Assembly: GCA_046349635.1 (NCBI GenBank)
Contig: JAXMBX010000035.1
Span: 1 to 56,637 of the forward strand
Direction: 5' to 3'
Length of the DNA: 56,637 nucleotides
Source of the DNA: JAXMBX01 sp046349635
GTDB lineage: Bacteria > Planctomycetota > Planctomycetia > Planctomycetales > Planctomycetaceae
Numbering within the stretch: the stretch's first letter is position 1; each line of letters starts with the position of its first letter. The position numbers and the translations under genes are program-made. The notes under the pieces are model-generated. The model saw only the letters and a list, made by a program, of their open reading frames with translations. It was not told where the DNA came from and searched no databases. Below are positions 1 through 9,133 of the stretch, in pieces.

Positions 1-239
1 CGCCGGGCGGGATCGGATCGGTCAGCGATCTGGTCGAACATCCCGCCCGGTTGATCGCCGTTCCGTTCGATATGTTTACCGCGATGCCCCTGATCATCTA
101 CAACTGGGCCTCTCAAGCGGGTGCGCAATATGAGGTGCTGGCCGCGGCGGGAATTGTCGTCCTGCTCTCCGTGCTGCTCCTGCTCAACACCTGCGCGATC
201 ATCATTCGGCATCACTTCCAGAAACAAATCCGGTGGTAA
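1..239 (+). CDS. pstA: Phosphate ABC transporter permease PstA, C-terminal end (partial)
   Basis: The open frame enters from the left edge (first full codon at base 3) and covers the last 78 residues of an inner-membrane protein. A hydrophobic helix (AAAGIVVLLSVLLLLNTCAI) is followed by a short basic tail ending KQIRW, as at the end of PstA permeases. PstA and PstC form the channel of the high-affinity phosphate importer energised by PstB. The pstB gene starts 4 bases after this stop, and phoU and phoB follow, which is the main reason for the call. The residues visible here alone would only support an ABC permease C-terminus. Confidence 0.85.
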   Translation, partial: PGGIGSVSDLVEHPARLIAVPFDMFTAMPLIIYNWASQAGAQYEVLAAAGIVVLLSVLLLLNTCAIIIRHHFQKQIRW

Positions 240-242
240 GCC

Positions 243-1091
<849 letters not shown>

Positions 1092-1137
1092 TCGAAATCA
1101 GGCCCCCCTCACGCGAGTGGGGTGAAAGGGATAACGT

Positions 1138-1803
1138 ATGTCGATACATCTCATGCGGGATCTGGAAGCGCTGCATCGCTCCGTCCTTTCGATGTGCGCC
1201 ATCGTCGAGGAGCTCGTCAACAGCGCGATGGAAGACCTCGGGAAGCCGTTCCGCGAACTCTCGCAGGATCTGGAAGCCCGCGACGATGAAATCGACCGCT
1301 GGGACGTGCAGATCGAAGAGGACTGCCTCAAGATCCTCGCCCTCCATCAACCGGTCGCCGTCGATCTCCGCCGCATCACCACCGTCCTCAAGATTTCCGC
1401 AGAACTGGAACGGGTTGCCGACCTCGCCGTGAACATCTCCGAGCGGGCCAGGGGATTGGCCGCCTGCCCGGAAATCACCATCCCCGACCGCCTGCACGAG
1501 ATGGCGACCTATTCCCTCGAAATGCTCCACCACAGCATCGATTCTTTCGTGGAACTCGACAGCGATCTGGCCCGCGACGTCTGCAACCGGGACGACCACG
1601 TCGACCAGCTCAACCGCGAAATCATCGACGAACTGATTGAATACATGCGGAAGCACCCCGAGCAGATCGAGGCCGCCATCCAGTTATTCTCCGCCTCGCG
1701 GCACGTGGAACGCGTCGCGGACCATGCCACCAACATTGCCGAGGATGTCGTCTATCTGGTCGAAGGGCAGATCATCCGTCACCGCCGCAATCTGCAGAGC
1801 TGA
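1138..1803 (+). CDS. phoU: Phosphate signalling regulator PhoU
   Basis: A 221-residue all-helical protein with two PhoU repeats (roughly 10-100 and 115-210). Each carries the E/D-rich metal-cluster pattern: RDDEIDRWD and RITTVLKISAELERVADLAVNI in the first half, NRDDHVDQLNREI and RHVERVADHATNIAEDVVYL in the second. PhoU couples Pst transport to a sensor kinase and turns off the phosphate-starvation response when phosphate is plentiful. It sits between pstB and the response regulator, the usual order. No PhoR-type histidine kinase is present in the window. Confidence 0.95.
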   Translation: MSIHLMRDLEALHRSVLSMCAIVEELVNSAMEDLGKPFRELSQDLEARDDEIDRWDVQIEEDCLKILALHQPVAVDLRRITTVLKISAELERVADLAVNISERARGLAACPEITIPDRLHEMATYSLEMLHHSIDSFVELDSDLARDVCNRDDHVDQLNREIIDELIEYMRKHPEQIEAAIQLFSASRHVERVADHATNIAEDVVYLVEGQIIRHRRNLQS

Positions 1804-1832
1804 AAGTCGCGATCCCGTCACAGGAAAACGAG

Positions 1833-2558
1833 ATGAGCAAACAAACGATTCTGATTATCGAAGATGAACGAACCCTGGTTGAGGTTCTAACCTACAACCT
1901 CCAGAAGGAAGGGTTTGAAGTGCTGAGCGCCATCGACGGCCAGCAGGGGCTCGCCCGGGCACAGTCCGCACTTCCGGACCTGATCATCCTGGACCTGATG
2001 CTCCCGGTGATCGAAGGGCTCGAGGTCTGCCGCCAGATCCGTGGCGACCGGCGCACCCAGGAAATCCCGATTCTCATGCTCACCGCCCGCAGCGATGAGG
2101 TGGACGAAGTGGTCGGCTTCAACATGGGAGCCGATGACTACGTCACCAAACCGTTCAAACTGAAGCCGCTCATCCAGCGGGTCAAGGCCCTGTTGCGCCG
2201 TCCGCGCGGCAAGGAATTGCAGGCGGACTCCATCGCCCGGCACAGCATCACGATCGATCGGGAAAATCACCGTGCCGCCCTCGAAGGTCGCGACCTCCCG
2301 CTCACTCCCACCGAATTTCGTTTACTCTGGACCTTGATGCGTCAACCGGGGCGGACCTTCAGCCGCAACGAACTGATGGACTCCAGCCGCGGCGAGGATG
2401 CGAACGCCCTCGAACGGACGATCGACGTCCACATCCGTTCGCTCCGCCAGAAGCTCGGGGACCATGCTCCGCTGGTGGAGACGGTCCGCGGAATCGGCTA
2501 CCGCTTCAAGGAAGAACACGAAGCGATCTCCTCGGAAAACGCCGCCTCCATTTCGTAA
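1833..2558 (+). CDS. phoB: PhoB-type winged-helix response regulator
   Basis: A 241-residue OmpR/PhoB-family regulator. The receiver domain (about 4-120) has the acidic pair E10/D11, phospho-acceptor D54 in LIILDLMLP, T84 and K106 in DDYVTKPF. The winged-helix output domain (about 135-232) has LTPTEFRLLWTL, the recognition-helix segment ERTIDVHIRSLRQKLG and VRGIGYRF. Position directly after phoU supports a phosphate-regulon role. The LMDSSRGEDAN segment replaces the more usual LLDRVWG. The tail after the wing (EEHEAISSENAASIS) is low-complexity. No cognate kinase gene is adjacent. Confidence 0.92.
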   Translation: MSKQTILIIEDERTLVEVLTYNLQKEGFEVLSAIDGQQGLARAQSALPDLIILDLMLPVIEGLEVCRQIRGDRRTQEIPILMLTARSDEVDEVVGFNMGADDYVTKPFKLKPLIQRVKALLRRPRGKELQADSIARHSITIDRENHRAALEGRDLPLTPTEFRLLWTLMRQPGRTFSRNELMDSSRGEDANALERTIDVHIRSLRQKLGDHAPLVETVRGIGYRFKEEHEAISSENAASIS

Positions 2559-2778
2559 AATTCAAGAGCATTTTCGCCGTGAGATTTCCTTCTTGTGGCG
2601 CAAGGACGCGTTCTGAATCCGGGTCGAATTGCGAACCATACCTCGCGCAGGTACAGTGGCGTGTACGCTCGTCGGTTCCATGCGATTCGGAGCGACGAGA
2701 GGCAACGGCGGCAGTGAGGCCGCGCTCAGAACAGGGAAACCGCCCGCCGGTTCTACCGCTCGTTAAGGAGACGCGAGA

Positions 2779-4395
2779 ATGAACACACCCGAGGGTCAGC
2801 CGGTCGTGGCGTTCATGGACATCGGCACCAACAGCGTGCGCATGCTCCTCGCCCGCATCCAGCCCGATCACTCGTATACCGTCCTCTCACAGCAGAAAGA
2901 GACGGTCCGCCTCGGGGAAGGGGAGTTCGAATCCAATCGCCTCCAGCCCGCCGCCATTCGCCGTGCCACGCTCGTCTGCGGCAAGTTCGCCCAGATGGCC
3001 CGCGTCCTCGGAGCCGAGGAAATCGTCGCCGTTGCCACCTCCGCCACGCGGAAAGCCGCCAACCAGGGGACATTCCTCCGCCGCCTCCGCCGCGAAGCGC
3101 AACTCGACGTCCGCATCATCTCCGGCAAGGAAGAGGCCCGGTTGATCTATCTCGGCGTCGCGAGCGGCATCAACCTGGGAGAAAAACGCGGCCTGTTCAT
3201 CGACATCGGCGGCGGTAGCACTGAGCTGATCATCGGCAACCAGCAGCAATATGAGTTTCTCGACTCCTTGAAGCTCGGGGCCATCCGCCTCAGCAACATG
3301 TTCTTCACCGCCGAAAACACCGGCCCCGTCGCTCCCAAGGATTATGCCCGCATCAAACGGCACGTCCGCACGACTGCCATCCGTGCCCTGCAGCACGTCA
3401 AAAAACTCGGCTTTGAACTGGCGATCGGAAGCTCCGGCACAATCGTCAACCTGGGGGAAGTCGTCAACCGCTGGCTCTACAAGCGTCCCGCCCCCAAGGA
3501 CATGACCATCAGCGTCGATGATCTCAAGCAGGTCATTCGCAAACTCTGCGCCCTCCCGCTCGAAGATCGCCGCAAGGTTCCCGGCCTCAATCCCGATCGG
3601 GCCGATATCATCATCGGTGGGGCGGCCATCCTGGAGACCATGGCCGAGGAACTGGAAATCAAGGAGATCCGCATCAGCGAGCGCGGCCTGCGCGAAGGCC
3701 TCCCCATCGATTACCTCTCCCGCAGCGAGCACCCCGTTCCCTTCGGACTGCAGTCTCTGCGCGAACGCAGCGTGTTCCAGCTCGGACGAGCCTGCCACTT
3801 TGATGAGTCGCATGCGCTCAAAGTCACACAGATGGCTCTCTCGCTGTTCGATGATGCGAAACAAGTCGGCCTGCACGATTACGGCGACTGGGAGCGGGAA
3901 CTGCTCGAATATGCGGCGCTGCTGCACGACATCGGCTCGTTCCTCTCCCATACGAATCATCGCGCCCATTCCTACTACTTCCTCCGGAATGCGGAACTGC
4001 TCGGATTCGACCAGACCGAAATCAAGATCGTCGCCACCACCGCATTGTTTCACTACAGCCAGGCGCCCCGGATGAAGAATCCCGAATACGCCGAGCTCGA
4101 CAAACGCTCGCGGCGGATCGTCCGGGTCTTGTCCATGCTCCTCCGGCTGGCGGAAAGCCTCGACCGGACCCACACCAGCGCCATCGACCAGGCGCATCTC
4201 CGCGCGGTGGATGATGGATCGATCTCTCTTGAAATCCTGTCCAACCGGGACTGTGACCTGGAACTGTGGGGGCTGAAAAAGCACGAACGGGCTTTTGAAA
4301 AGACCTTCCGCCGCCCCCTCACCATTTCCACTCCCCAGGTCTCGCCCCCGGAGAAACCCGCCGGGAACGCAATGACAGTGTCTGCGGAAAAGTAA
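2779..4395 (+). CDS. ppx: Exopolyphosphatase / GppA-family phosphatase with C-terminal HD domain
   Basis: A 538-residue Ppx/GppA protein that hydrolyses terminal phosphates from polyphosphate, or possibly pppGpp. The ASKHA-fold catalytic part occupies about 1-310: MDIGTNSVRMLLA phosphate loop, VATSATRKA, SGKEEARLIYLGV, LFIDIGGGSTELI and GSSGTIVNLGEV. An HD-type helical domain follows (HALKVTQMAL and AALLHDIGSFLSHTNHRAHSYY), as in full-length bacterial Ppx. A strong ribosome site (AAGGAGA) precedes the ATG. It follows phoB by 220 bases and probably belongs to the phosphate response. The sequence alone does not separate polyP from pppGpp specificity. Confidence 0.9.
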   Translation: MNTPEGQPVVAFMDIGTNSVRMLLARIQPDHSYTVLSQQKETVRLGEGEFESNRLQPAAIRRATLVCGKFAQMARVLGAEEIVAVATSATRKAANQGTFLRRLRREAQLDVRIISGKEEARLIYLGVASGINLGEKRGLFIDIGGGSTELIIGNQQQYEFLDSLKLGAIRLSNMFFTAENTGPVAPKDYARIKRHVRTTAIRALQHVKKLGFELAIGSSGTIVNLGEVVNRWLYKRPAPKDMTISVDDLKQVIRKLCALPLEDRRKVPGLNPDRADIIIGGAAILETMAEELEIKEIRISERGLREGLPIDYLSRSEHPVPFGLQSLRERSVFQLGRACHFDESHALKVTQMALSLFDDAKQVGLHDYGDWERELLEYAALLHDIGSFLSHTNHRAHSYYFLRNAELLGFDQTEIKIVATTALFHYSQAPRMKNPEYAELDKRSRRIVRVLSMLLRLAESLDRTHTSAIDQAHLRAVDDGSISLEILSNRDCDLELWGLKKHERAFEKTFRRPLTISTPQVSPPEKPAGNAMTVSAEK

Positions 4396-4548
4396 CCCGT
4401 TTGCGCGAAACTTTTCGCGTGGTAGCGAATCTTGCGAACCTCCCTGACCCCGCTCTTGTCCCTGTTTTCGCGTGGGTCAGTCCGCGTCCGGATTTCCTCG
4501 TCCCGGGTTTGATCGAAAACCGGTCAATCACGGGACGGACAAATCTTA

Positions 4549-4578
4549 TTGACCGGGTCTGTTCCGCGCGCCTAGAAT
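4549..4578 (+). promoter_or_regulatory. Sigma-70-type promoter ahead of the aroF leader
   Basis: TTGACC at 4549-4554 and TAGAAT at 4573-4578 are separated by 18 bases, a near-consensus housekeeping promoter. Transcription would start around 4585, just before a 7-bp hairpin at 4591-4613. It reads toward the structured leader and aroF. It is the best promoter match noticed in the window. Confidence 0.6.
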
Positions 4579-4690
4579 GCTTACGTTGTCGCCGTCATCA
4601 GACGTGTGACGGCAGGGATTGAAGCCGGAAGGCTATCAGGCTGGAATTGTAGCGACCGGGTAACCCCACGGGAAAGGAGGTGCTCCAAGA

Positions 4691-4726
4691 ATGTCTTGTT
4701 CTGGTAACCAGAGGTGGGCTGCCTGA
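4691..4726 (+). CDS. Possible leader peptide MSCSGNQRWAA
   Basis: An 11-codon ORF with ATG ten bases after AAGGAGG, the strongest ribosome site in the neighbourhood. It contains a single tryptophan codon, and its stop codon lies inside the 11-bp stem that begins at 4717, so a translating ribosome would disturb that stem. The next gene is DAHP synthase, the entry step of aromatic amino-acid synthesis, which makes a leader-peptide role attractive. One Trp codon and a 300-nt distance to the terminator are unlike classical trp attenuators. Confidence 0.35.
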   Translation: MSCSGNQRWAA

Positions 4727-5030
4727 CAGGCGCCGACGGGCTACTTGTGGTTGATCTTCTTTCACCAGGGATACTTTCCGGTGGAGAAAACGCAATCCGT
4801 CAGGCAGCCGTTCTCAACAGTCAGTTCAAAGCAGGCGAATTCGATTCGCTTCGTGGATGAGAAGTGTCGTGACACTTATTCGGATTTCAAATCGATCATC
4901 GGAATTCTCTGAACCGTCCGCGTTGCGGGCAGGGTGGTATCGTTTTGAATTTTACTGGTTTTCCCAAATTGGGGAGATTCAGGCCAAAGGGTAATCACAC
5001 CTTCTCGTTCATTCGGTATGTAAGACTCAG

Positions 5031-5065
5031 GCCCTGAAATCCCCCCCGGGATTTCAGGGCTTTTT
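5031..5065 (+). terminator. Intrinsic terminator, candidate attenuator of aroF
   Basis: A perfect 13-bp stem (5031-5043 with 5048-5060, loop CCCC) is followed by TTTTT. It lies about 130 bases before the chosen aroF start and cannot belong to ppx, which ends 640 bases upstream. A segment at 4971-4985 (GGGGAGATTCAGGCC) can pair with 5030-5044, the 5-prime arm, with two small interruptions. That would form an alternative antiterminator helix of about 13 pairs. Confidence 0.75.
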
Positions 5066-5192
5066 GATTTGGGCTGGGTTGCAACACCCGACTGCGAACG
5101 TGATAAATGCGAACGTGATAAAGCAGTGGGCCTGCGAAACCGGCTGGTTGATGTTCGAGGTTTCTATTCTTTCAGAAAGCAGCGGTGCGGTC

Positions 5193-6206
5193 ATGATCAT
5201 TGTCATGAGAAAAGGGGCCACACAGGAGACCGTGCAACGCACGGCCCGCAAGATCGAGGCCATGGGTTTCAAGGCGCATATCCTCATCGGCACCGAGCGG
5301 ACCGTCATTGCCGCCATCGGGGATGACCGGGTCGGTAACCAGGCCGCCCTGGAATCGTGCGAGGATGTCGAAAAAGTATTGCCCATTCTCGCCCCTTACA
5401 AGGTCGCCAGCCGCGAGACGCGATCCGAGCCGACCGTCATTAAGGTGCGGGATCTCGTCGTCGGCGGAAAAAACATCGGCGTCATTGCGGGTCCCTGTTC
5501 CGTCGAAAGTGAAACACAGATTCTGGAAAGCGCCCGGGCCATCAAGAAGGCAGGGGGGACCGCCCTCCGCGGGGGAGCCTTCAAGCCCCGCACCAGCCCC
5601 TACTCATTCCAGGGAATGAAAGAAGACGGCCTGAAACTGCTCGCCGCCGCACGGGACGAAACCGGCCTCGCCATCGTCACCGAAGTCATGTCCCCCCAGC
5701 AGGTCTCGCTCGTCGCCAGCTATGCGGACGTCCTGCAGATCGGCGCCCGGAACATGCAGAACTACAACCTGCTCCAGGCCGTGGGGGAAACCCGCCAACC
5801 GGTCCTCTTGAAACGTGGTCCCGCCGCCACGATGGAGGAATTCCTTCTCGCCGCGGAATACATCCTCGATCAGGGGAACAGCCAGGTGATTCTCTGTGAG
5901 CGTGGCATCCGGACCTTCGAGACCCACACTCGCTTCACCCTCCCACTCGCCACCGTCCCCTACCTGAAGGAGAAAACGCACCTGCCGATCGTCATCGACC
6001 CCAGTCACGGCACGGGGGTCGCGTCGCTCGTCCCCTCCATGTGCAACGCCGCGGTCGCCTGCGGCGCTGACGGCCTGATCATCGAGGTCCATCCCCGCCC
6101 CGATCAGTCGGTCAGTGACGGCAGCCAGACGATCACTCCCGCCGTCCTGGAGGAAACGCTCAAAACCTGCCGCAAGATCGCCGAGGTTCTGGGCCGAACG
6201 CTGTGA
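5193..6206 (+). CDS. aroF: 3-deoxy-7-phosphoheptulonate (DAHP) synthase, type I-beta
   Basis: Condenses phosphoenolpyruvate with erythrose 4-phosphate in the first step of the shikimate pathway. The 337-residue protein starts MIIVMRKGATQETVQRTARKIE, a ferredoxin/ACT-like regulatory domain of about 70 residues. The TIM-barrel synthase follows, with GPCSVES, RGGAFKPRTSPYSFQG, IGARNMQNY, LLKRGPAATMEEFL, ICERGIRTFE, IDPSHGTG and EVHPRPDQSVSDG. An upstream in-frame start at 5064 would add 43 residues that fall inside the terminator hairpin. The ATG at 5193 gives the normal family length, although its ribosome site is weak. The structured leader in front suggests control at transcription elongation. 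Confidence 0.93.
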   Translation: MIIVMRKGATQETVQRTARKIEAMGFKAHILIGTERTVIAAIGDDRVGNQAALESCEDVEKVLPILAPYKVASRETRSEPTVIKVRDLVVGGKNIGVIAGPCSVESETQILESARAIKKAGGTALRGGAFKPRTSPYSFQGMKEDGLKLLAAARDETGLAIVTEVMSPQQVSLVASYADVLQIGARNMQNYNLLQAVGETRQPVLLKRGPAATMEEFLLAAEYILDQGNSQVILCERGIRTFETHTRFTLPLATVPYLKEKTHLPIVIDPSHGTGVASLVPSMCNAAVACGADGLIIEVHPRPDQSVSDGSQTITPAVLEETLKTCRKIAEVLGRTL

Positions 6207-6220
6207 CGCAAGGGGAGGGA

Positions 6221-7201
6221 CTATTTCACGAGGTGGACACGAATGTATTCCATTGCCCGGTTGCGCGCTGACTCGACGAGAGTTTGGTCCGCCTCCTTGC
6301 CAAACCCGTGATTCCACTTCTCGATGGTAATGAACTCATGTGGGCAGTTGTGCTTGGTTAACTCCGCGTCCATGTTCGCGGAGAGAACATAAGGCACATC
6401 CGTATCCGCGGTCCCGTGAATCATCAGAATCGGCGGATACTTGGAAGTGATGTTCCGCACGGGGCAGTAGGGGTCGAGTTTTGATTTCTGAGAGGGATCA
6501 AACCCGGTTACTTCCTTCGTCCACAGCCCGTTCTGACGAAGATACATGTAATAATCCCCTCGTCCTTTCCCCGTCGTCTTATCGGTGTTGGTCAGCACAC
6601 CAAACTGTCCAACTCCCGCTCGTGCTTTTTCCTCGGAAACCAGGTTCCCTTTGCGGTACGGTTCCCAAGGCTTCGTGTACCAGTCCCCATCCACGTCCCC
6701 ATATCCGAAATACGTCATCAACACCGTCGGCGGCGGACTGAGAATGATCCCGGTCATCATCGTCAGGTACCCCCCGGCCGAGCCTCCCACCACCCCCATT
6801 CGGTCCGGATTGATATGCAGTTCCTTGCCGGCGTTGTCGCGCAACCACTGGAAGGCGTCCCGAATGTCCTCAATGATCGCGGGCAATTTCACTTCCGGGG
6901 CCAGCCGGTAATCGAGCGACGCCAGCGCAAAGCCCTGGTCATTGCACAGCTTTTTCAGTTCCCGCGGAATCCCCTCTCGCCCCCCCATGATCAATGCGCC
7001 ACCGTGAATCCAGACGACAAGCGGCCGCACGCTCTGATCATGAGGGCGAGAAAAATCCAACTGGATTTTCGTCTCGCCGACGGTCTTGTAGACATACGTC
7101 TTCTGCGTTCGCACGGGTGGATCCTCCGCACGCAGCGGTATGCTCGCCACCCACAGACTCAGGACTGTTCCGACGGCAACTAAAACTGAGCGGCGATTCA
7201 T
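6221..7201 (-). CDS. Secreted alpha/beta-hydrolase, carboxylesterase type
   Basis: A 326-residue esterase/lipase-like enzyme with an N-terminal signal peptide (MNRRSVLVAVGTVLSLWVASIPLRA). The oxyanion-hole motif VWIHGG, nucleophile elbow GGSAGGY, acidic residue in HGTADTDVPY and catalytic His in EKWNHGF are all present and in order, as in the HSL/BD-FAE family of planctomycete exported esterases. The start at 7201 has GAGGAG eight bases upstream and places the signal peptide at the terminus. A longer frame to 7246 lacks this. It converges with aroF and stands alone. The substrate is unknown and may be an acetylated polysaccharide. Confidence 0.85.
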   Translation of the reverse strand: MNRRSVLVAVGTVLSLWVASIPLRAEDPPVRTQKTYVYKTVGETKIQLDFSRPHDQSVRPLVVWIHGGALIMGGREGIPRELKKLCNDQGFALASLDYRLAPEVKLPAIIEDIRDAFQWLRDNAGKELHINPDRMGVVGGSAGGYLTMMTGIILSPPPTVLMTYFGYGDVDGDWYTKPWEPYRKGNLVSEEKARAGVGQFGVLTNTDKTTGKGRGDYYMYLRQNGLWTKEVTGFDPSQKSKLDPYCPVRNITSKYPPILMIHGTADTDVPYVLSANMDAELTKHNCPHEFITIEKWNHGFGKEADQTLVESARNRAMEYIRVHLVK

Positions 7202-7311
7202 GGCGTGCTCCTCAACAGGCGAAAGAATCGGAACAAATCCGTGCAATGTCTCGCTGAGCGAGACGCCTAAGTGATTGGAGGAAAACAGGGGAAACCGATA
7301 AGATACTCCCC

Positions 7312-8319
7312 ATGCCTGTCATCGACATCAAAAATCTGACTAAGACGTACAAAGTGTATCAGAAGCGGGAAGGGTGGACTGCTCCCTTCCGCGACCTCTT
7401 CGCACGCCAGTTCCGCACCGTGGAAGCGGTCCGGGATGTCAGCTTCGTCATCGAACGGGGGGAAATGGTCGCCTTCCTCGGCCCCAACGGTGCCGGAAAA
7501 ACCACCACCCTGAAACTTCTCGCGGGACTCATCTTCCCGAACTCCGGTACCGCCCAGGTGCTGGGCTACGTCCCCTGGAAGCGGGAAAACGCCTACCGCC
7601 GCCGCTTCGCCCTCGTCATGGGGCAGAAGAACCAGCTCTGGTGGGATCTCCCCGCCCGCGATTCCTTCCGCCTGCACAAGGAAATCTACCGCATCGAACC
7701 GGCCGAATTCGACCGCAGGATGGACGAACTGACCGACTGGTTGCAGGTGAAGCATCTCGTCGCCCAGCCCGTCCGCGAACTCTCCCTCGGCGAACGGATG
7801 CGGATGGAACTCATCGCCGCATTGCTCCATCAGCCGGAAGTTCTCCTGCTCGATGAACCCACAATCGGCCTCGACGTCGTTTCGCAAAAGCGCGTGCAGG
7901 ACTTCCTGAAGGAATACCAGACCACCCGCCAGATCACCGTCCTGCTCACCAGCCATTACATGAAGGACGTGGAAGCCCTCTGCAAGCGGACCATCATCAT
8001 CAACGAAGGGCTCGTCAAGCACGATGGCCCCCTCGCCGACATCGTCGACCGCTTCAGTTCCGACAAAATCCTGGAACTGCAATTCGCCGATGCGGAAATC
8101 CCCCCGAACCTCTCCGAATTCGGCGACGTGTTCGAAGTTTCCCCCCCGAAAGCCAAGTTGCGCGTCCCTCGTAATCGCGTTCCGGAGATCCTCAGCCGCG
8201 TCCTCGCTGCCTACCAGACTGTCGAAGACGTCAGTGTCCAGGAGCGCCCGCTGGAGGAGATCATCGCCAACATGTTCACGACCACCGGTTCCAATCGCCC
8301 CGGCGGAAACGGAGGTTGA
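7312..8319 (+). CDS. ABC-2-type exporter ATP-binding protein
   Basis: A 335-residue ATPase. It has Walker A GPNGAGKTT near residue 60, a Q-loop at MGQKNQLWWDLPARDSF, the signature LSLGERMRMEL, Walker B LLLDEPTIGLD and H-loop LLTSHYMKDVEALC. The LWWDLPA stretch and the R-x6-F insertion before the beta core are typical of the DUF990/viologen-exporter group of ABC-2 ATPases. It has an added C-terminal domain of about 100 residues (from 235). The permease begins 4 bases after the stop, and the permease ribosome site GGAGG overlaps the end of this gene, so the two are co-translated. Confidence 0.88.
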   Translation: MPVIDIKNLTKTYKVYQKREGWTAPFRDLFARQFRTVEAVRDVSFVIERGEMVAFLGPNGAGKTTTLKLLAGLIFPNSGTAQVLGYVPWKRENAYRRRFALVMGQKNQLWWDLPARDSFRLHKEIYRIEPAEFDRRMDELTDWLQVKHLVAQPVRELSLGERMRMELIAALLHQPEVLLLDEPTIGLDVVSQKRVQDFLKEYQTTRQITVLLTSHYMKDVEALCKRTIIINEGLVKHDGPLADIVDRFSSDKILELQFADAEIPPNLSEFGDVFEVSPPKAKLRVPRNRVPEILSRVLAAYQTVEDVSVQERPLEEIIANMFTTTGSNRPGGNGG

Positions 8320-8323
8320 TGAG

Positions 8324-9133
8324 ATGCACGTCTATCTCTGCATCCTCCGCACGACCATCTCCGAACGGCTTCTGTATCGCGGGGACTTCGCCTTTGGAAC
8401 CCTGATGCGGTTCCTGCCGTTGATCACTCAGATCTTCCTCTGGAGCGCGATCTACGGCCCGCAACGGTTTTCCGGCGCGCGGCTGAATGGCTATTCCTAC
8501 CCGGACATGGTCGCCTATTACCTGCTGACCATGGCCGCCCGCGCCTTTTCCAGCATGCCCAACCTTTCAAACTCCATCGCCAAGGAAATCCGCGACGGCA
8601 GCCTGAAGAAATACCTCATCCAGCCCGTCGATCTGCTGGGGTACTACTTCTTCTCCCGCGTCGCCCACAAACTGGTCTACTACCTCGTCGCCCTCGGCCC
8701 GTTTGCGCTCGTCTTTTTTGTCTGCCGCGAATTCTTCACCGAACCGATCAATGGCGCGATGATTGCCGGGTTTATCGCCTCGTTGATCCTCTCATTTCTC
8801 ATCGGCTTCCTCATGGAAAGCCTTGTCGGCCTGACCGCCTTCTGGATTCTGGAGATCAGTTCCCTCAGTTTCATCTTCATGATGCTCAGCTACTTTCTCT
8901 CCGGCCACATGCTTCCCCTCGACTGGTTCCCGGCCCCACTCTCCACCTGGCTGCAGTTCCTCCCCTTCAAATATCTCGCGCATTTCCCCGCTGCCATTTT
9001 GCTCGGGCGATACACCACCAGCCAGATGATCGTCGAACTGATCGTCGGCCTCGCCTGGGTCTTCATCTTCTGGGGACTCAACCGCTGGGTCTTTCAGAAA
9101 GGACTTCGGCATTACGGCGCCTACGGCGGCTGA
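8324..9133 (+). CDS. ABC-2-type exporter permease (DUF990-like)
   Basis: A 269-residue integral membrane protein with six predicted helices (around 20-40, 55-80, 110-135, 140-170, 175-205, 230-250) and an amphipathic N-terminus MHVYLCILRTTISERLLYRGDF. Sequence landmarks such as SKEIRDGSLKKYLIQPVDLLGYYF and SYFLSGHMLPLDWFP fit the DUF990 half of viologen-exporter-like systems. The start at 8324 has GGAGG eight bases upstream, while longer frames overlap the ATPase gene. Systems of this group often carry two permease genes. Only one is present here, so the channel may be a homodimer or a second permease may be encoded elsewhere. Confidence 0.85.
   Translation: MHVYLCILRTTISERLLYRGDFAFGTLMRFLPLITQIFLWSAIYGPQRFSGARLNGYSYPDMVAYYLLTMAARAFSSMPNLSNSIAKEIRDGSLKKYLIQPVDLLGYYFFSRVAHKLVYYLVALGPFALVFFVCREFFTEPINGAMIAGFIASLILSFLIGFLMESLVGLTAFWILEISSLSFIFMMLSYFLSGHMLPLDWFPAPLSTWLQFLPFKYLAHFPAAILLGRYTTSQMIVELIVGLAWVFIFWGLNRWVFQKGLRHYGAYGG

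Larger units (their letters stand above)
4585..5067 (+). ncRNA. Candidate structured leader or small RNA upstream of aroF
   Basis: No convincing long gene lies between ppx and aroF, but the stretch has RNA-like structure. There is a 7-bp hairpin (4591-4597 with 4607-4613), a GGAA-loop hairpin AGCC/GGCT at 4623-4634, and a 5-bp hairpin with a TAA loop at 4700-4712. An 11-bp perfect long-range pairing joins 4717-4727 to 4799-4809, enclosing a smaller CACC-AGG/CCGGTG stem. A very good ribosome site (AAGGAGG at 4674-4680) precedes an 11-codon ORF at 4691-4726 reading MSCSGNQRWAA. The unit begins at a strong promoter and ends at an intrinsic terminator. It does not match tmRNA, RNase P or SRP RNA as far as can be judged by eye. 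Confidence 0.45.

Noticed and set aside
2887..4284. Long leftward open frame antisense to ppx
   Set aside because: High-GC antisense shadow; the plus-strand frame has full Ppx/GppA motifs, while the antisense product has no family features.
4401..4420. CGCGAAACTTTTCGCG palindrome after ppx as a terminator
   Set aside because: The stem would need a loop of only two bases and no T run follows.
4598..4795. Leftward 65-codon open frame overlapping the aroF leader
   Set aside because: No ribosome site or recognisable family; it is antisense to the structured region and best explained as a shadow of RNA structure.
4840..4870. T-arm-like GAATTCGATTC considered as part of a tmRNA or tRNA
   Set aside because: The closing base pair of the T-arm is missing, and there is no acceptor stem, anticodon arm or CCA end.
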